Shown here one piece after another: positions 32,687 through 40,873 of a DNA stretch of 62,188 nucleotides. Position numbers and translations under genes: made by a program. Where the stretch lies: the NCBI RefSeq assembly GCF_021173675.1, contig NZ_JAIHON010000028.1, positions 1 through 62,188 of the forward strand, given 5' to 3'. The notes under the pieces were generated by a model, which saw only the letters and a list, made by a program, of their open reading frames with translations, ran no database searches and was not told where the DNA came from. The DNA is from Streptomyces lincolnensis. GTDB taxonomy: Bacteria; Actinomycetota; Actinomycetes; Streptomycetales; Streptomycetaceae. Numbering within the stretch: position 1 is the stretch's first letter; every line of letters starts with the position of its first letter.

Positions 32687-33286
32687 TCACGGCTGGGGTG
32701 GTCGCAAGGCGCCGGCGATGACGGTGGTCACCATCTTGCGGACGGCGGCGGTCTGCGGCGGGGCGCTTGTCCGGTCGGCGAACAGCAGGTGCCCGGCCCC
32801 GACGAGGGTGGGGGCGAGTGTGTCGATGTCTGCGTCACCGGCCAGGCGCCCCAACTCCCGCTCATCGGTGAGGTATGCGGCGATCATGGCAGTGCCTTGC
32901 ACGGCCAGCGGGATACCGGTCAGACCGGCCTCGCGCAGCCGGGCGCGGAGGCCGTCGCGGAAGGCGATGAGCGCCACGATCGCCACCGTGACCGGCCCGA
33001 ACAGGTCCTGCAGCGCGTCGGCGAGGTTGTCCACCACGCTCCCGGTCCCGGCGGCCGCGCGCAGAATCCTGGTCCGGTCCTCGATGCCGCGGACGCGATC
33101 GAGGACCAGTTCCGCCAGGAAAGCGTCGAAGTCGGCGAAGTGCCGGTGCAGCACACCCTTGGCACAGTTCGCCTCCTCCGTGACCGCCCGGCTGGTCAAC
33201 GCGTCGGGTCCGTCCCGAAGCAGGACGCGCTCGGCGGCTTCGAACAACTGGCCGCGCACGTTGTGGATGTGCACCCCTGACGGCAT
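32687..33286 (-). CDS. TetR-family regulator (element cargo)
   Basis: The 199-residue protein has an N-terminal TetR helix-turn-helix (TSRAVTEEANCAKGVLHRHF, residues about 31-50) and a helical ligand domain. It is divergent from the methyltransferase at 33349 with 62 bp between starts. Two TGGGC-N4-GCCCA palindromes lie in that gap and over the methyltransferase start, so repression of both genes is likely. It is carried inside the 5.2-kb mobile element. Confidence 0.88.
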   Translation of the reverse strand: MPSGVHIHNVRGQLFEAAERVLLRDGPDALTSRAVTEEANCAKGVLHRHFADFDAFLAELVLDRVRGIEDRTRILRAAAGTGSVVDNLADALQDLFGPVTVAIVALIAFRDGLRARLREAGLTGIPLAVQGTAMIAAYLTDERELGRLAGDADIDTLAPTLVGAGHLLFADRTSAPPQTAAVRKMVTTVIAGALRPPQP

Positions 33287-33321
33287 TGTCTCCCTTTCCG
33301 CGCCGCCCTGCCCTTAACGAG

Positions 33322-33356
33322 TGGGCAACCGCCCATTAGTGTGGGCGCATGCCCAC
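33322..33356. promoter_or_regulatory. Two tandem TetR-type operators
   Basis: TGGGCAACCGCCCA (33322-33335) and GTGGGCGCATGCCCAC (33341-33356) share the form TGGGC-N4-GCCCA. Their centres are exactly 20 bp apart, about two helical turns. The second covers the ATG of the methyltransferase gene (33349). Confidence 0.78.
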
Positions 33357-34179
33357 TTTATCGCAGGGACAGCCGGACACGTCCGGCCCCGAGCCCCACC
33401 GCCACCGGCAGACAGCCGAGTCGTTCGGCGTGGACGCCGAACGCTACGACCGCGCCCGACCGCCGTATCCCCAGGCCCTGGTGGACAGGATCGTCGTGGC
33501 AAGCCCCGGCCGGCACGTCCTCGACGTCGGAGCCGGGACCGGCATCGAGGCCCGGCAGTTCCAGGCGGCCGGCTGCACGGTGCTCGGTGTCGAGCCCGAC
33601 CAGCGGATGGCCGCCTTCGCGCGACGCAGCCGTGTCGAAGTCGAGGTCGCCCGGTTCGAGGACTGGCAGCCGGCCGGACGACAGTTCGACGCGGTCATCG
33701 CCGGCACCGCCTGGCACTGGGTGGACCCCCTCGCCGGCGCGGCAAAGGCGGCCCAGGTGCTCCGGCCAGGCGGCCGACTCGCTCCCTTCCACCACGTCCC
33801 CCAACTCCCGGCCGAGGTGATCGACGCCCTCGCCGAAGCACTCCATCGGGTCGCCCCCGATTCCCCGTTCAACCCCGGCCTGCTGAGAGGCTCGGCCGTG
33901 GACGCCTACCAACCACTGTTCACGAAAATCGCCGACGGCATCCGCCAGACCGGCAACTTCAGCGAGCCCGAACAATGGCGCTTCGCCTGGGAGCGCACCT
34001 ACTCCCGAGAAGAGTGGCTCGACCAGCTCCCCACCTTCGGCGGCCTCACCCAACTCCCCTCAGACAAAATGGCCGAGGTCCTGGACAGCGCCGGGACCGC
34101 GATCGACAAGCTCGGCGGCCACGCCACCATGCCCTACACATCCGTCGTGATCACCGCGACCCGCTCCCATACGGCCTGA
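33349..34179 (+). CDS. SAM-dependent methyltransferase (element cargo)
   Basis: The 276-residue protein has motif I VLDVGAGTGIEARQF (residues about 56-70), an acidic strand-2 end (VLGVEPDQRM) and the HWV stretch AGTAWHWVDPLAGAAKAAQV found in the Methyltransf_11/25 group. Many regulators divergent from such genes respond to the substrate, suggesting a detoxification or resistance role, but this is inference. The start codon is buried in an operator. It ends 349 bp before the element boundary. Confidence 0.87.
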   Translation: MPTLSQGQPDTSGPEPHRHRQTAESFGVDAERYDRARPPYPQALVDRIVVASPGRHVLDVGAGTGIEARQFQAAGCTVLGVEPDQRMAAFARRSRVEVEVARFEDWQPAGRQFDAVIAGTAWHWVDPLAGAAKAAQVLRPGGRLAPFHHVPQLPAEVIDALAEALHRVAPDSPFNPGLLRGSAVDAYQPLFTKIADGIRQTGNFSEPEQWRFAWERTYSREEWLDQLPTFGGLTQLPSDKMAEVLDSAGTAIDKLGGHATMPYTSVVITATRSHTA

Positions 34180-34528
34180 CCACTGCAAACGCCGGGTGTC
34201 GCCGAGCGTGAGGAGACTGATGAGCTCGGCGACACCCGCCGGGGAGCGGGGAAAGTTCTCCGGCTTGTTGGACCGGACCTCAGCCCAACGGTCCGTCCCT
34301 GCGGGCCACACGATTGCTAAAGATCAGCCGATCGGCCCACTGCTAACGCAACATGGAATCCGGAGTTTCAGCAGGACCCACTGCTAACGGAGCGGCTCAA
34401 CCTACACCACCCCGACCCCTTCGACCTCGAATCCGTCGGAACCGAGCCGCACACAGCCGAGGATCCCGGATGGCAGGGGCCAAGTTCGTGAGGCCGGCGC
34501 CTCAGAAATCGCGAACTCAGGCGCTTTG
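34180..34528. other. Right end of the 5.2-kb element, no gene
   Basis: The stretch holds repeated CTGCTAACG motifs (near 34342 and 34382) and TTGCTAAAGATC near 34314. These are inverted copies of motifs after the recombinase operon (32620-32655). The terminal CTCAGG sequences follow up to the boundary at 34528. No coding frame is supported. Confidence 0.6.
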
Positions 34529-34633
34529 GTGGGCGACTACATCGGAGACAGCACCCGGGCCGAAATCACCTACGCCCGGTCGCTGGGCAAGCCCGTGCGG
34601 TTCACGCACCCCGAAGTCGACCCTGACGCCTGA
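34529..34633 (+). pseudogene. CGSTRF-motif gene, C-terminal part
   Basis: After the element boundary the frame reads VGDYIGDSTRAEITYARSLG and ends PVRFTHPEVDPDA with TGA at 34631. GDYIGDSTRAE is the substrate-pocket motif that in this family follows VLVV, the last residues of the N-terminal part at 29333. Joining after the GTG restores an open frame of about 75 codons. Confidence 0.75.
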
Positions 34634-34657
34634 CCGCCCACCGCCGCGCGGGACCCG

Positions 34658-35626
34658 TCATGCGGAGGAGCGGGGGTGGTTCTGGTCGCGCCAAGCCCGA
34701 GGGGAGATTCCGTATGCCTGCTTGAACAGCTTGCTGAAGTGGGTGGCGTCCACGAAGCCCCACTTTCGTCCGGTCGCCGCGATGGTCCGCAGTCGGCCGT
34801 GCGGGCCGGCCAGCTCTCGTCTGCATTCGGCCAGGCGATGGGTGCGGATCCACTCGCCGAGGCTGATGCCGGAGCGGGACAGCACCGCGTAGAGATGCCG
34901 TACGGAGATGTCGTGGGCGGCGGCGATCCGTGCCGCCGAGAGATCGGGATCGGCCAGGTGCGCCCGGAGGTACTGAGTGATCCGCAGGCTGAGGGTGGCT
35001 TCCAACGGTGCTCGGGCCAGGCGGGTGTTGCCGTGCTGGGTCGTCAGGACGGCGCGGAGCAGCTCGATGCTGGGTTCCACGACGGCGTCGGCGTGCACGC
35101 CCTGGTGCAGCGCGTCGGTGACGGCCAGTTGGGAGAAGTACGTGAAGGCGAGGCGCGCGACGGGGTTGTCGGATCCCAGCGGGACCGCGGTGATGTCGCG
35201 GAGCAGCCGGTCGGGGAGCGCGAGTGCCGCGCGGGGGAAACGGATGAAGCGGTAGTCGACTCCCTCGTCGAAGAGGTGTGTGTAGGGAGCGATCGATTCG
35301 TAGACGGCGAACTCCCCCGGCCTCAGCAGGCACTCACGACCGTTCTGCACCACCACACTGCTGCCCGTCATCTGCACACCGAGGGTGACGGCCGGCTCCT
35401 CGTCCTTGCGGGCCAGCCGCTCCGTGCGGCGGAGGGTGACCGCGGTCGCCCGCGCCGAGCAGATCCTGATCGGCCCGGCGGCGCCGAGCCCGATGCGGAC
35501 GGAGATGTCCTCAGCCGCCGGACGGTGGTCGATATCGACCGCCACCATGGATGTCCACACCGCGTTGCGGACCACCTCCTCCCGGTCCCGCGGCCGTATG
35601 AACGCGGTGTCCAGGACCGGGCTCAT
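34658..35626 (-). CDS. AraC-family regulator
   Basis: The 322-residue protein has an N-terminal AraC-like ligand domain (DISVRIGLGAAGPIRICSAR ... GECLL-type ECLLRPGEFAVYESIAPYTH) and two C-terminal helix-turn-helix units (SAARIAAAHDISVRHLYAVL; TIAATGRKWGFVDATHFSKL FKQAYGISPRAWR). It belongs to the AraC_binding_2 group common in actinomycetes. ATG 35626 was chosen over the longer frame because the domain begins shortly after it. Two direct repeats of TGACAAAGTCC lie 198 bp upstream, closer to the divergent gene at 35968, and are a likely operator. Confidence 0.88.
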   Translation of the reverse strand: MSPVLDTAFIRPRDREEVVRNAVWTSMVAVDIDHRPAAEDISVRIGLGAAGPIRICSARATAVTLRRTERLARKDEEPAVTLGVQMTGSSVVVQNGRECLLRPGEFAVYESIAPYTHLFDEGVDYRFIRFPRAALALPDRLLRDITAVPLGSDNPVARLAFTYFSQLAVTDALHQGVHADAVVEPSIELLRAVLTTQHGNTRLARAPLEATLSLRITQYLRAHLADPDLSAARIAAAHDISVRHLYAVLSRSGISLGEWIRTHRLAECRRELAGPHGRLRTIAATGRKWGFVDATHFSKLFKQAYGISPRAWRDQNHPRSSA

Positions 35627-35823
35627 AACGCAGACCTTCGTCTGCAACGGTCGCGGAGCCCACCTGGAAGTACCTCGGCCCGTTCCCCCACAAGTCCCCC
35701 TCGACACGGACGGTTCCCGACATCAGTCTGGTCGGATTCTCTCTCGCCGCGCAACGGATTCGACGGGCACGGCACACACAGGACCCTCGCCCGACGCGGG
35801 GTCACCTTGACGTGGTGCACAAC

Positions 35824-35855
35824 TGACAAAGTCCCGTGCACGGATGACAAAGTCC
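35824..35855. promoter_or_regulatory. Two 11-bp direct repeats, 21-bp period (AraC-type operator)
   Basis: TGACAAAGTCC occurs at 35824-35834 and 35845-35855. A 21-bp spacing places both on the same helix face, the form used by AraC-family dimers. The rest of the 341-bp intergenic stretch 35627-35967 shows no gene. Confidence 0.72.
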
Positions 35856-35967
35856 GAAGCTCACGACGCCCCTAGGGTCCATGAGCGAGGTCGGAGCCGC
35901 AGTCTCGCCGCGGCACCGGCCGGTGCGATCGGTTCCGTTCAATCGCACGTCAACGGAGGGGAACAGC

Positions 35968-36444
35968 ATGCGAGCTCTCACGAAGGCACTCGTCAGTGTC
36001 ACCGCAGCGGTCGGGATCGCCGCCGGCGGCCTGGCCACCGCGGGCACGGCCATAGCGGCTCCCGCCTCCGCGCAGCAGCAGCAGGCGGCGAGCGCCGACG
36101 TCGCGCCGCTCGCGGTGGTGAACCTGGGGCTGACCACCACCCGGGCCAAGCACTGGCAGTGCTACCTGCGCAACGTGGACGCCAAGTACGACCCCGGCAC
36201 GATCGACGGACAGCTGGGCACGAACAGCTGGAAGGCGGCGCAGAGACTGTTCCGGGACCTCGGCTACTACGACGATTCCATCGACGGAATCGTCGGACCC
36301 AACACGATCAAGGGGCTGCAGCGCTTCCTGAACTGGATCGACCAGTACACCGGCGACAACTACAACCTCGTCGTCGACGGGCAGGCCGGACCGGCGACCA
36401 AGGACACGTTCTGGGACTTCAACGGCCGGAACTTCTGCGCCTGA
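35968..36444 (+). CDS. Secreted peptidoglycan-binding-domain protein
   Basis: The 158-residue protein has a Sec signal peptide (MRALTKALVSVTAAVGIAAG, cleavage near AIAAPASA) and a PG_binding_1-like helical domain with two GxxDG(Q/I)xGxxT repeats: GTIDGQLGTNSW and DSIDGIVGPNTIKGL, plus VVDGQAGPATKDTFW. Such proteins attach to cell-wall glycan; no catalytic domain is present. Two cysteines (WQCYL, NFCA) may form a disulfide. The ATG at 35968 follows GGAGGGG. A rho-independent terminator ends the gene. Confidence 0.87.
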   Translation: MRALTKALVSVTAAVGIAAGGLATAGTAIAAPASAQQQQAASADVAPLAVVNLGLTTTRAKHWQCYLRNVDAKYDPGTIDGQLGTNSWKAAQRLFRDLGYYDDSIDGIVGPNTIKGLQRFLNWIDQYTGDNYNLVVDGQAGPATKDTFWDFNGRNFCA

Positions 36445-36451
36445 GCGAACG

Positions 36452-36494
36452 CGCCCCGGCCCGTCCCCTCCACGGAGAGGGGGCGGGCCGGGGC
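36452..36494 (+). terminator. Rho-independent terminator of the peptidoglycan-binding gene
   Basis: GCCCCGGCCCGTCCCCTC (from 36452) pairs with GAGGGGGCGGGCCGGGGC (36477-36494), followed directly by TTTTCTT. Confidence 0.9.
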
Positions 36495-36625
36495 TTTTCT
36501 TCGGGTGTCTCATCGCCGGCCCCCGCGGGGCAGGACGCTCTTCAGTCCCACCCCACCCCTCAGCCCCATGAACACCTATGCCATACTCGGGCGCCGATCG
36601 TGGCAAGAAACGACCGGGGGGCCGT

Positions 36626-37132
36626 GTGAACGCCGTCTCTCTGGACGCCCCCTATCTGGACACGGATGCGGATCAACTCTGCTTCTCGCTGGACCTGACG
36701 GAGCGTCCGGCGCTGGCAGAACGTGCAGTACCGCTCGGCGGGCTGGACGTGCGGCTGCGGCTGCTCGGGGCCTCGCATCAGGTGTTCGCCGGTCCCGTGC
36801 GGGAGACCGTGGCCTGTCTGCAAGGCGCGGTGAGGGGGCTGCCGAAGAGCTGCACCCGTCATCTCCCGGGCTGGGTCTACCGCTTCGGCGCCACCACCCG
36901 CCGACTGCCTCCCGAGGAGTTCAGCGCCGAGGTGGCGCAGGTTCTCGGCCAGGCCGCCGGCGCCGCGCACAGCCTGTGCGGGGTCTTCCCCGGTTCACCG
37001 GAGGCGGTCACCGCGGTGGTCGTCGAGACGTTCGACGGACGAGAGGGCGCCGGGCTCGTCTGGCGCACCTGGCACACGTATCCGCAAAACGGCCATATCG
37101 TATCGACGCACAGTCGGCTGGAGGCCCGATGA
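36626..37132 (+). CDS. DUF2617 family protein
   Basis: The 168-residue protein matches the actinobacterial DUF2617 layout, starting VNAVSLDAPYLDTDADQLCF and including VRLRLLGASHQVFAG and GLVWRTWHTYPQ. Its function is unknown. GTG at 36626 follows a G-rich stretch at 36616-36621. Its stop overlaps the ATG of the DUF4247 gene (ATGA). DUF2617, DUF4247, DUF350 and a membrane aminopropyltransferase in this order form a conserved actinobacterial block, so they probably work together at the membrane. Confidence 0.82.
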   Translation: MNAVSLDAPYLDTDADQLCFSLDLTERPALAERAVPLGGLDVRLRLLGASHQVFAGPVRETVACLQGAVRGLPKSCTRHLPGWVYRFGATTRRLPPEEFSAEVAQVLGQAAGAAHSLCGVFPGSPEAVTAVVVETFDGREGAGLVWRTWHTYPQNGHIVSTHSRLEAR

Positions 37133-37533
37133 ACAGCGCCCGACTCCTCCGCGCGGCGGGGGCGGCCGTGTTGGCCGCGACCCTGCTCACCGCCTGCTCC
37201 GACGACGGCGGCAGCGACGCGGTCCCGCGCGACTGGATCAGGAAGACCTACACCCCGACCGGAGCGGACTGGCTCGACGCGAACAGCAGCCCGCGCGAGG
37301 TCGCCAAAGCGATCCACAGCAAACGCGCGGCCCTGGACCGTGCCTCCGGCGGCAGCGCGGAGTTCCTGCGCTACGGCGACGACATGGTCACCGTCTCACC
37401 GCACCGGGGCGGCAGCCTGATCGAGATCGAGGACTACCGCAACGGCTACCACCGCCACCAGCGGCACCTGACCTACTGGCCGAACCCGGACAGCGCGAGC
37501 TTCCGCGGCGGCGGCCCCGGCGAAGGCAAGTAG
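37129..37533 (+). CDS. DUF4247 lipoprotein
   Basis: The 134-residue protein has a lipoprotein signal (AGAAVLAATLLTACSDDG) with a lipobox LLTAC, so it should be anchored outside the membrane. The body (VPRDWIRKTYTPTGADWLDA, YRNGYHRHQRHLTYWPNPDS) fits DUF4247. It is translationally coupled to DUF2617 by a four-base overlap and precedes DUF350. Function is unknown. Confidence 0.82.
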   Translation: MNSARLLRAAGAAVLAATLLTACSDDGGSDAVPRDWIRKTYTPTGADWLDANSSPREVAKAIHSKRAALDRASGGSAEFLRYGDDMVTVSPHRGGSLIEIEDYRNGYHRHQRHLTYWPNPDSASFRGGGPGEGK

Positions 37534-37631
37534 CGCCGCGGGCCGGACGGGTCAGCACCCGACCCGTCCCCACGCTCCTCCCGCACAGCACCTGATCGCA
37601 CCCCGACCCCGCCCCCAGGAAAGGCAACGCA

Positions 37632-38069
37632 GTGACCGAGATCTTCGAGTCGACCGGCCAGGCCCTGCTCTACGGAATCGTGGGCCTGGTCGTGATGGCC
37701 GTCGGCTTCATCGCGCTCGACCTCGTCACGCCCGGCAAGCTGTACCACGTGGTGTGGACCGACCGGAACCGCGGCGCGGCCGTCCTGCTGGGCAGCCAGT
37801 CCGTCGCCGTGGGCCTGGTCATCATGAAGGCCATCGAGGCGAGCGAGTCCGAGCAGGGCCTCGGCTACGGCCTGGTCAGCACGCTGCTGTACGGCCTGGC
37901 CGGCGTGCTGGTGATGACCGTCGTCGGCATCGTGATCGGCGTGTTCACGCCGGGCCAGATGGGCGCGGTCGTCCTCGCCGACGAGGACAGCCGTCCGCAC
38001 CCCGCCGCCTGGGTCCAGGCCGGCATGTACCTGGGCACCGGGTTCATGGTCGGCGCGGCGATCTCGTAA
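37632..38069 (+). CDS. DUF350 small membrane protein
   Basis: The 145-residue protein has four hydrophobic segments in two similar halves (LLYGIVGLVVMAVGFIALDL; GLVSTLLYGLAGVLVMTVVG), each followed by a TPG(K/Q) turn. That internal duplication is the DUF350 hallmark. GTG at 37632 follows CAGGAAAGG. It precedes the aminopropyltransferase gene by 12 bp. Function is unknown; it is a steady companion of spermidine-synthase-like membrane proteins. Confidence 0.85.
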   Translation: MTEIFESTGQALLYGIVGLVVMAVGFIALDLVTPGKLYHVVWTDRNRGAAVLLGSQSVAVGLVIMKAIEASESEQGLGYGLVSTLLYGLAGVLVMTVVGIVIGVFTPGQMGAVVLADEDSRPHPAAWVQAGMYLGTGFMVGAAIS

Positions 38070-38081
38070 CGACGCCCCAGC

Positions 38082-39689
38082 ATGAGCGCCACCACCGTGC
38101 AAGGCCGCGACACCACCGCGACACCCTCCCGCCCCCCGGCCGTCCGCCACACCCGGGGGGCCCGCTTCCTGCTGCTGTTCGCGGTCTTCCTCTGCGCGGC
38201 CTGCGGTCTCGTCTACGAGCTGGCGCTGACCGCACTGGGCAGCTACCTCATCGGCAACTCGGTGCTCCAGACGTCCGTGGTGATCTCCGTGATGGTGTGC
38301 GCCATGGGGCTCGGCTCCCTCGCCGCCAAGCCGCTGCGCCGCCGCGCGGTGGGCGCGTTCGCGCTCGTCGAGGGCGTGCTGGCGCTGGTCGGCGGGCTGT
38401 CGGTGCTGGTGCTGTACGCGGCGTTCGCCTGGCTCCAGCTGTACACCCCGGCGATGATCGTGGTCGCGGTGGCCGTCGGCCTGCTGATCGGGGCCGAGAT
38501 CCCGTTGCTGATGACCCTGCTCCAGCGCATCCGACGGCAGGAGGCGGGCAGCGCGGTCGCCGACATGTTCGCCGTCGACTACATCGGAGCCCTGGTCGGC
38601 GGCCTGGGCTTCCCGCTGTGGCTCCTGCCGACGTTCGGCCAGCTGAAGGGCACGCTGGTGGTCGGCGTGGTCAACGCGGTCGCCGGCGTCATCGTGGTGG
38701 TGTTCATCTTCCGCCGGCAGATCCGGCGCTGGGTGCGCAACGCCCTGCTGGCCGGGGTCGCCGCCGTCCTGGCCGTGCTCGGTACGACGTATGTGCTCGC
38801 GGACGACCTGGAGATGACCGCGCGCCAGCAGATGTACCGGGACCCGATCGTCCACGCCGAGACGACGCCGTACCAGGAGATCGTCGTCACCCGCTCCACC
38901 GCCTTCACCGGCGCACCGGACATCCGGCTCTTCCTCAACGGCGACCTGCAGTTCAGCTCCGTCGACGAGTACCGCTACCACGAGTCCCTGGTCCACCCCG
39001 CGCTCGCCGGCTCCCGCGCCAACGTGCTGATCATGGGCGGTGGCGACGGGCTCGCCCTGCGCGAGGTGCTGCGCTACGACGACGTACAGCACGTCACCCT
39101 CGTGGAACTGGACCCGGCGATGACCCGGCTCGCCCGCGACTTCCCGCCCCTGCGCGACCTCAACGACAAGGCATTGGACGACCCGAGGGTCACGGTGGTC
39201 AACGCCGACGCCTTCAACTGGCTGCGCGGCGGTGTCCGCCAGCGCTACGACGCGGTCGTCATCGACTTCCCCGATCCGGACACGGCGGCGCTGGCCAAGC
39301 TGTACTCGGTGGAGTTCTACCACCTGCTCGGTCAGGTCCTCACGCCGCAGAGCAGGGTGATGGTGCAGAGCGGGTCGCCGTTCTTCGCGCCGAAGACGTA
39401 CTGGTCGATCGCGAAGACGATCGAGACGGCCGGCTATTCGACCTCCCAGTTCCAGGTGGACGTACCGAGCTTCGGCAACTGGGGTTTCGTTCTCGCCTCC
39501 CCCGGCCGCACGACATCCCCGCCCCTGCGCCTGGCCCCGAACGCCCCGCGCCTGCGCTACCTGGACCAGGCGGTCCTGAAGGCCGCTTCGGTGTTCCCTG
39601 TGGACCGCCGCCCCCAGGAGGTACGGCCGAGCACACTGATGGACCCGGCCGTGCTGGACTACGTCCTGGACGAGTGGGAGAACTACTGA
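38082..39689 (+). CDS. Membrane-fused polyamine aminopropyltransferase (spermidine synthase-like)
   Basis: The 535-residue protein has about seven N-terminal membrane helices (residues 25-235) and a soluble spermidine-synthase domain (about 245-500). The latter shows the S-adenosyl-binding motif LIMGGGDGLALREVLRYDDV, an acidic strand VELDPAMTR and the catalytic-region DFPDPD. Soluble relatives transfer an aminopropyl group from decarboxylated SAM to putrescine; the membrane-fused group has no settled substrate. It ends the DUF2617-DUF4247-DUF350 block and runs towards the convergent gene at 39744. Confidence 0.87.
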   Translation: MSATTVQGRDTTATPSRPPAVRHTRGARFLLLFAVFLCAACGLVYELALTALGSYLIGNSVLQTSVVISVMVCAMGLGSLAAKPLRRRAVGAFALVEGVLALVGGLSVLVLYAAFAWLQLYTPAMIVVAVAVGLLIGAEIPLLMTLLQRIRRQEAGSAVADMFAVDYIGALVGGLGFPLWLLPTFGQLKGTLVVGVVNAVAGVIVVVFIFRRQIRRWVRNALLAGVAAVLAVLGTTYVLADDLEMTARQQMYRDPIVHAETTPYQEIVVTRSTAFTGAPDIRLFLNGDLQFSSVDEYRYHESLVHPALAGSRANVLIMGGGDGLALREVLRYDDVQHVTLVELDPAMTRLARDFPPLRDLNDKALDDPRVTVVNADAFNWLRGGVRQRYDAVVIDFPDPDTAALAKLYSVEFYHLLGQVLTPQSRVMVQSGSPFFAPKTYWSIAKTIETAGYSTSQFQVDVPSFGNWGFVLASPGRTTSPPLRLAPNAPRLRYLDQAVLKAASVFPVDRRPQEVRPSTLMDPAVLDYVLDEWENY

Positions 39690-39743
39690 CCGCCCGGCCG
39701 ACATGCCGGACGGCGGACTCCTCGTCCCGTCCTTCGTTGCGGG

Positions 39744-40571
39744 TCACTGCGATCCGACGGCCGCCAGCGTCGCGCTGATCGGTTCGAGATCGGCGATCAG
39801 CGCGTCGAGTTCGGCGGGAGACAGGGCGTCGTACGGTGGGGCGGCGAGTTCGTCGGTGAGCGCTTCGATGTGTTGCTTGGTCTCGCGGCCGGCGTCGGTG
39901 AGCCGGCCCTCGGTGTCGACCAGTCCGCGCTCGCGCAAGCCGTTCATCACTGCGGCCAGCCGCTTCTTCGGCAGGTGATGGATGCGCCCGAACGACTCCG
40001 GCGGGTGGATGCCCATGTCCAACGCGGACAGCACGTGGGCCTCGGTGCCGCCGATGCGCGCCCCGACGAGAGCCGCGACATGCCCGTCACCGCGGTACTC
40101 GCGCAACATGGTCGCGGAATGCCACAGCCGGGCGACCGGGTCGCTCGGCAGCGGAAGGGTGCGCATCCCGGCGTACATCACCCGGCCTTCCATGGGCGCG
40201 CTCGTCGCGGCTCTGGTGGTCAGTTCGGCGGCGCGCACCAGACCCGGGGAACCGGCCAGTTCCTCGCCGAGGATCCGCCGTAAGGAGGCCGCGCTGCCCC
40301 GCTCCCGCGCGGCGACGGACGCTTCGGGCGGGATCGTCTCCCAGGCGCTCGGGATGTGCCGTGCTGCCTCCCCGTCGGCGAAGCTGTAGAAGGCCGCGTG
40401 CACGACGTGCGCCGGCACCCGCCCGAGTGGCGCGGCGCGGCTGGCGAAGTAGCCGTCCCAGTAGGTGCGGTGGCCCAGCGCGGCCAGCTCCTCGTTGCAC
40501 TCGTCGGCGAAGTACGTGACCAGGCAGATCGGTTCCAGGAGCTCGTGCATGCGGCGCGCGGTGTCAGTCAT
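39744..40571 (-). CDS. SCO6745-family protein with C-terminal winged-helix-like region
   Basis: This 275-residue soluble protein begins MTDTARRMHELLEPICLVTY and carries the CNEELAALGHRTYWDGYFAS stretch typical of the actinobacterial SCO6745 group. The C-terminal third (GRIHHLPKKRLAAVMNGLRE RGLVDTEGRLTDAGRETKQH) looks like a MarR-type winged helix. I take the ATG at 40571; another lies at 40580 and neither has a strong ribosome site. Function is not established. Confidence 0.75.
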   Translation of the reverse strand: MTDTARRMHELLEPICLVTYFADECNEELAALGHRTYWDGYFASRAAPLGRVPAHVVHAAFYSFADGEAARHIPSAWETIPPEASVAARERGSAASLRRILGEELAGSPGLVRAAELTTRAATSAPMEGRVMYAGMRTLPLPSDPVARLWHSATMLREYRGDGHVAALVGARIGGTEAHVLSALDMGIHPPESFGRIHHLPKKRLAAVMNGLRERGLVDTEGRLTDAGRETKQHIEALTDELAAPPYDALSPAELDALIADLEPISATLAAVGSQ

Positions 40572-40817
40572 GGCGCACATCATGCCCGCGCTCACCCCGC
40601 CAGGGCGCGACGGAGGAGTCGGACGCGTCGAAAGTGGTCCAAGGGCTTGACCGTGGTGAGTGGCGTCGTTAGCTTTCGTCAGGTCTGCCACTTGGACACT
40701 GTTCACGATCTCGAACATCGTTGGTGTCCTGCCGAGCCGCTGAGCGGCGACCGGGGCGGCACAGCGCACAGCGGCAACCTCCCGTCGAACCAGCACGCAT
40801 GTGGCCGCACCCGCTCA

Positions 40818-40831
40818 TGGGAGCGCTCCCA
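40818..40831. promoter_or_regulatory. CebR box upstream of the xylanase gene
   Basis: TGGGAGCGCTCCCA is a perfect 14-bp palindrome identical to the known CebR operator of Streptomyces, which is released by cellobiose or cellotriose. It lies 43 bp before the GH30 start codon. Confidence 0.88.
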
Positions 40832-40873
40832 AAGGCGGGTGCGGAAGAAGAACGGCAGCCAGGAGGAGGAGTC

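Larger units (their letters stand above)
29334..34528 (+). mobile_element. 5.2-kb tyrosine-recombinase element with TetR/methyltransferase cargo
   Basis: The limits are set by the two halves of the CGSTRF gene, each ending on a GTG codon (29331-29333 and 34529-34531). Just inside, the ends carry imperfect inverted repeats: GCGCTTGAGTTCCCCAT from 29339 and GCGCCTGAGTTCGCGAT read inward from 34524. Further TGAG-TTC variants occur in the first 150 bp (29444-29480). The content is a recombinase, an XRE protein and a zinc-ribbon recombinase-like protein, then a divergent TetR/methyltransferase pair. AGCAGT and TAGCAATC motifs recur inverted at 32620-32655 and 34309-34390, so the cargo may be bounded by older element ends. 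Confidence 0.7.

Noticed and set aside
37473..39704. 743-residue minus-strand frame
   Set aside because: It is the antisense shadow of the aminopropyltransferase and DUF350 genes, with His/Asp/Gln-rich composition typical of high-GC shadows.
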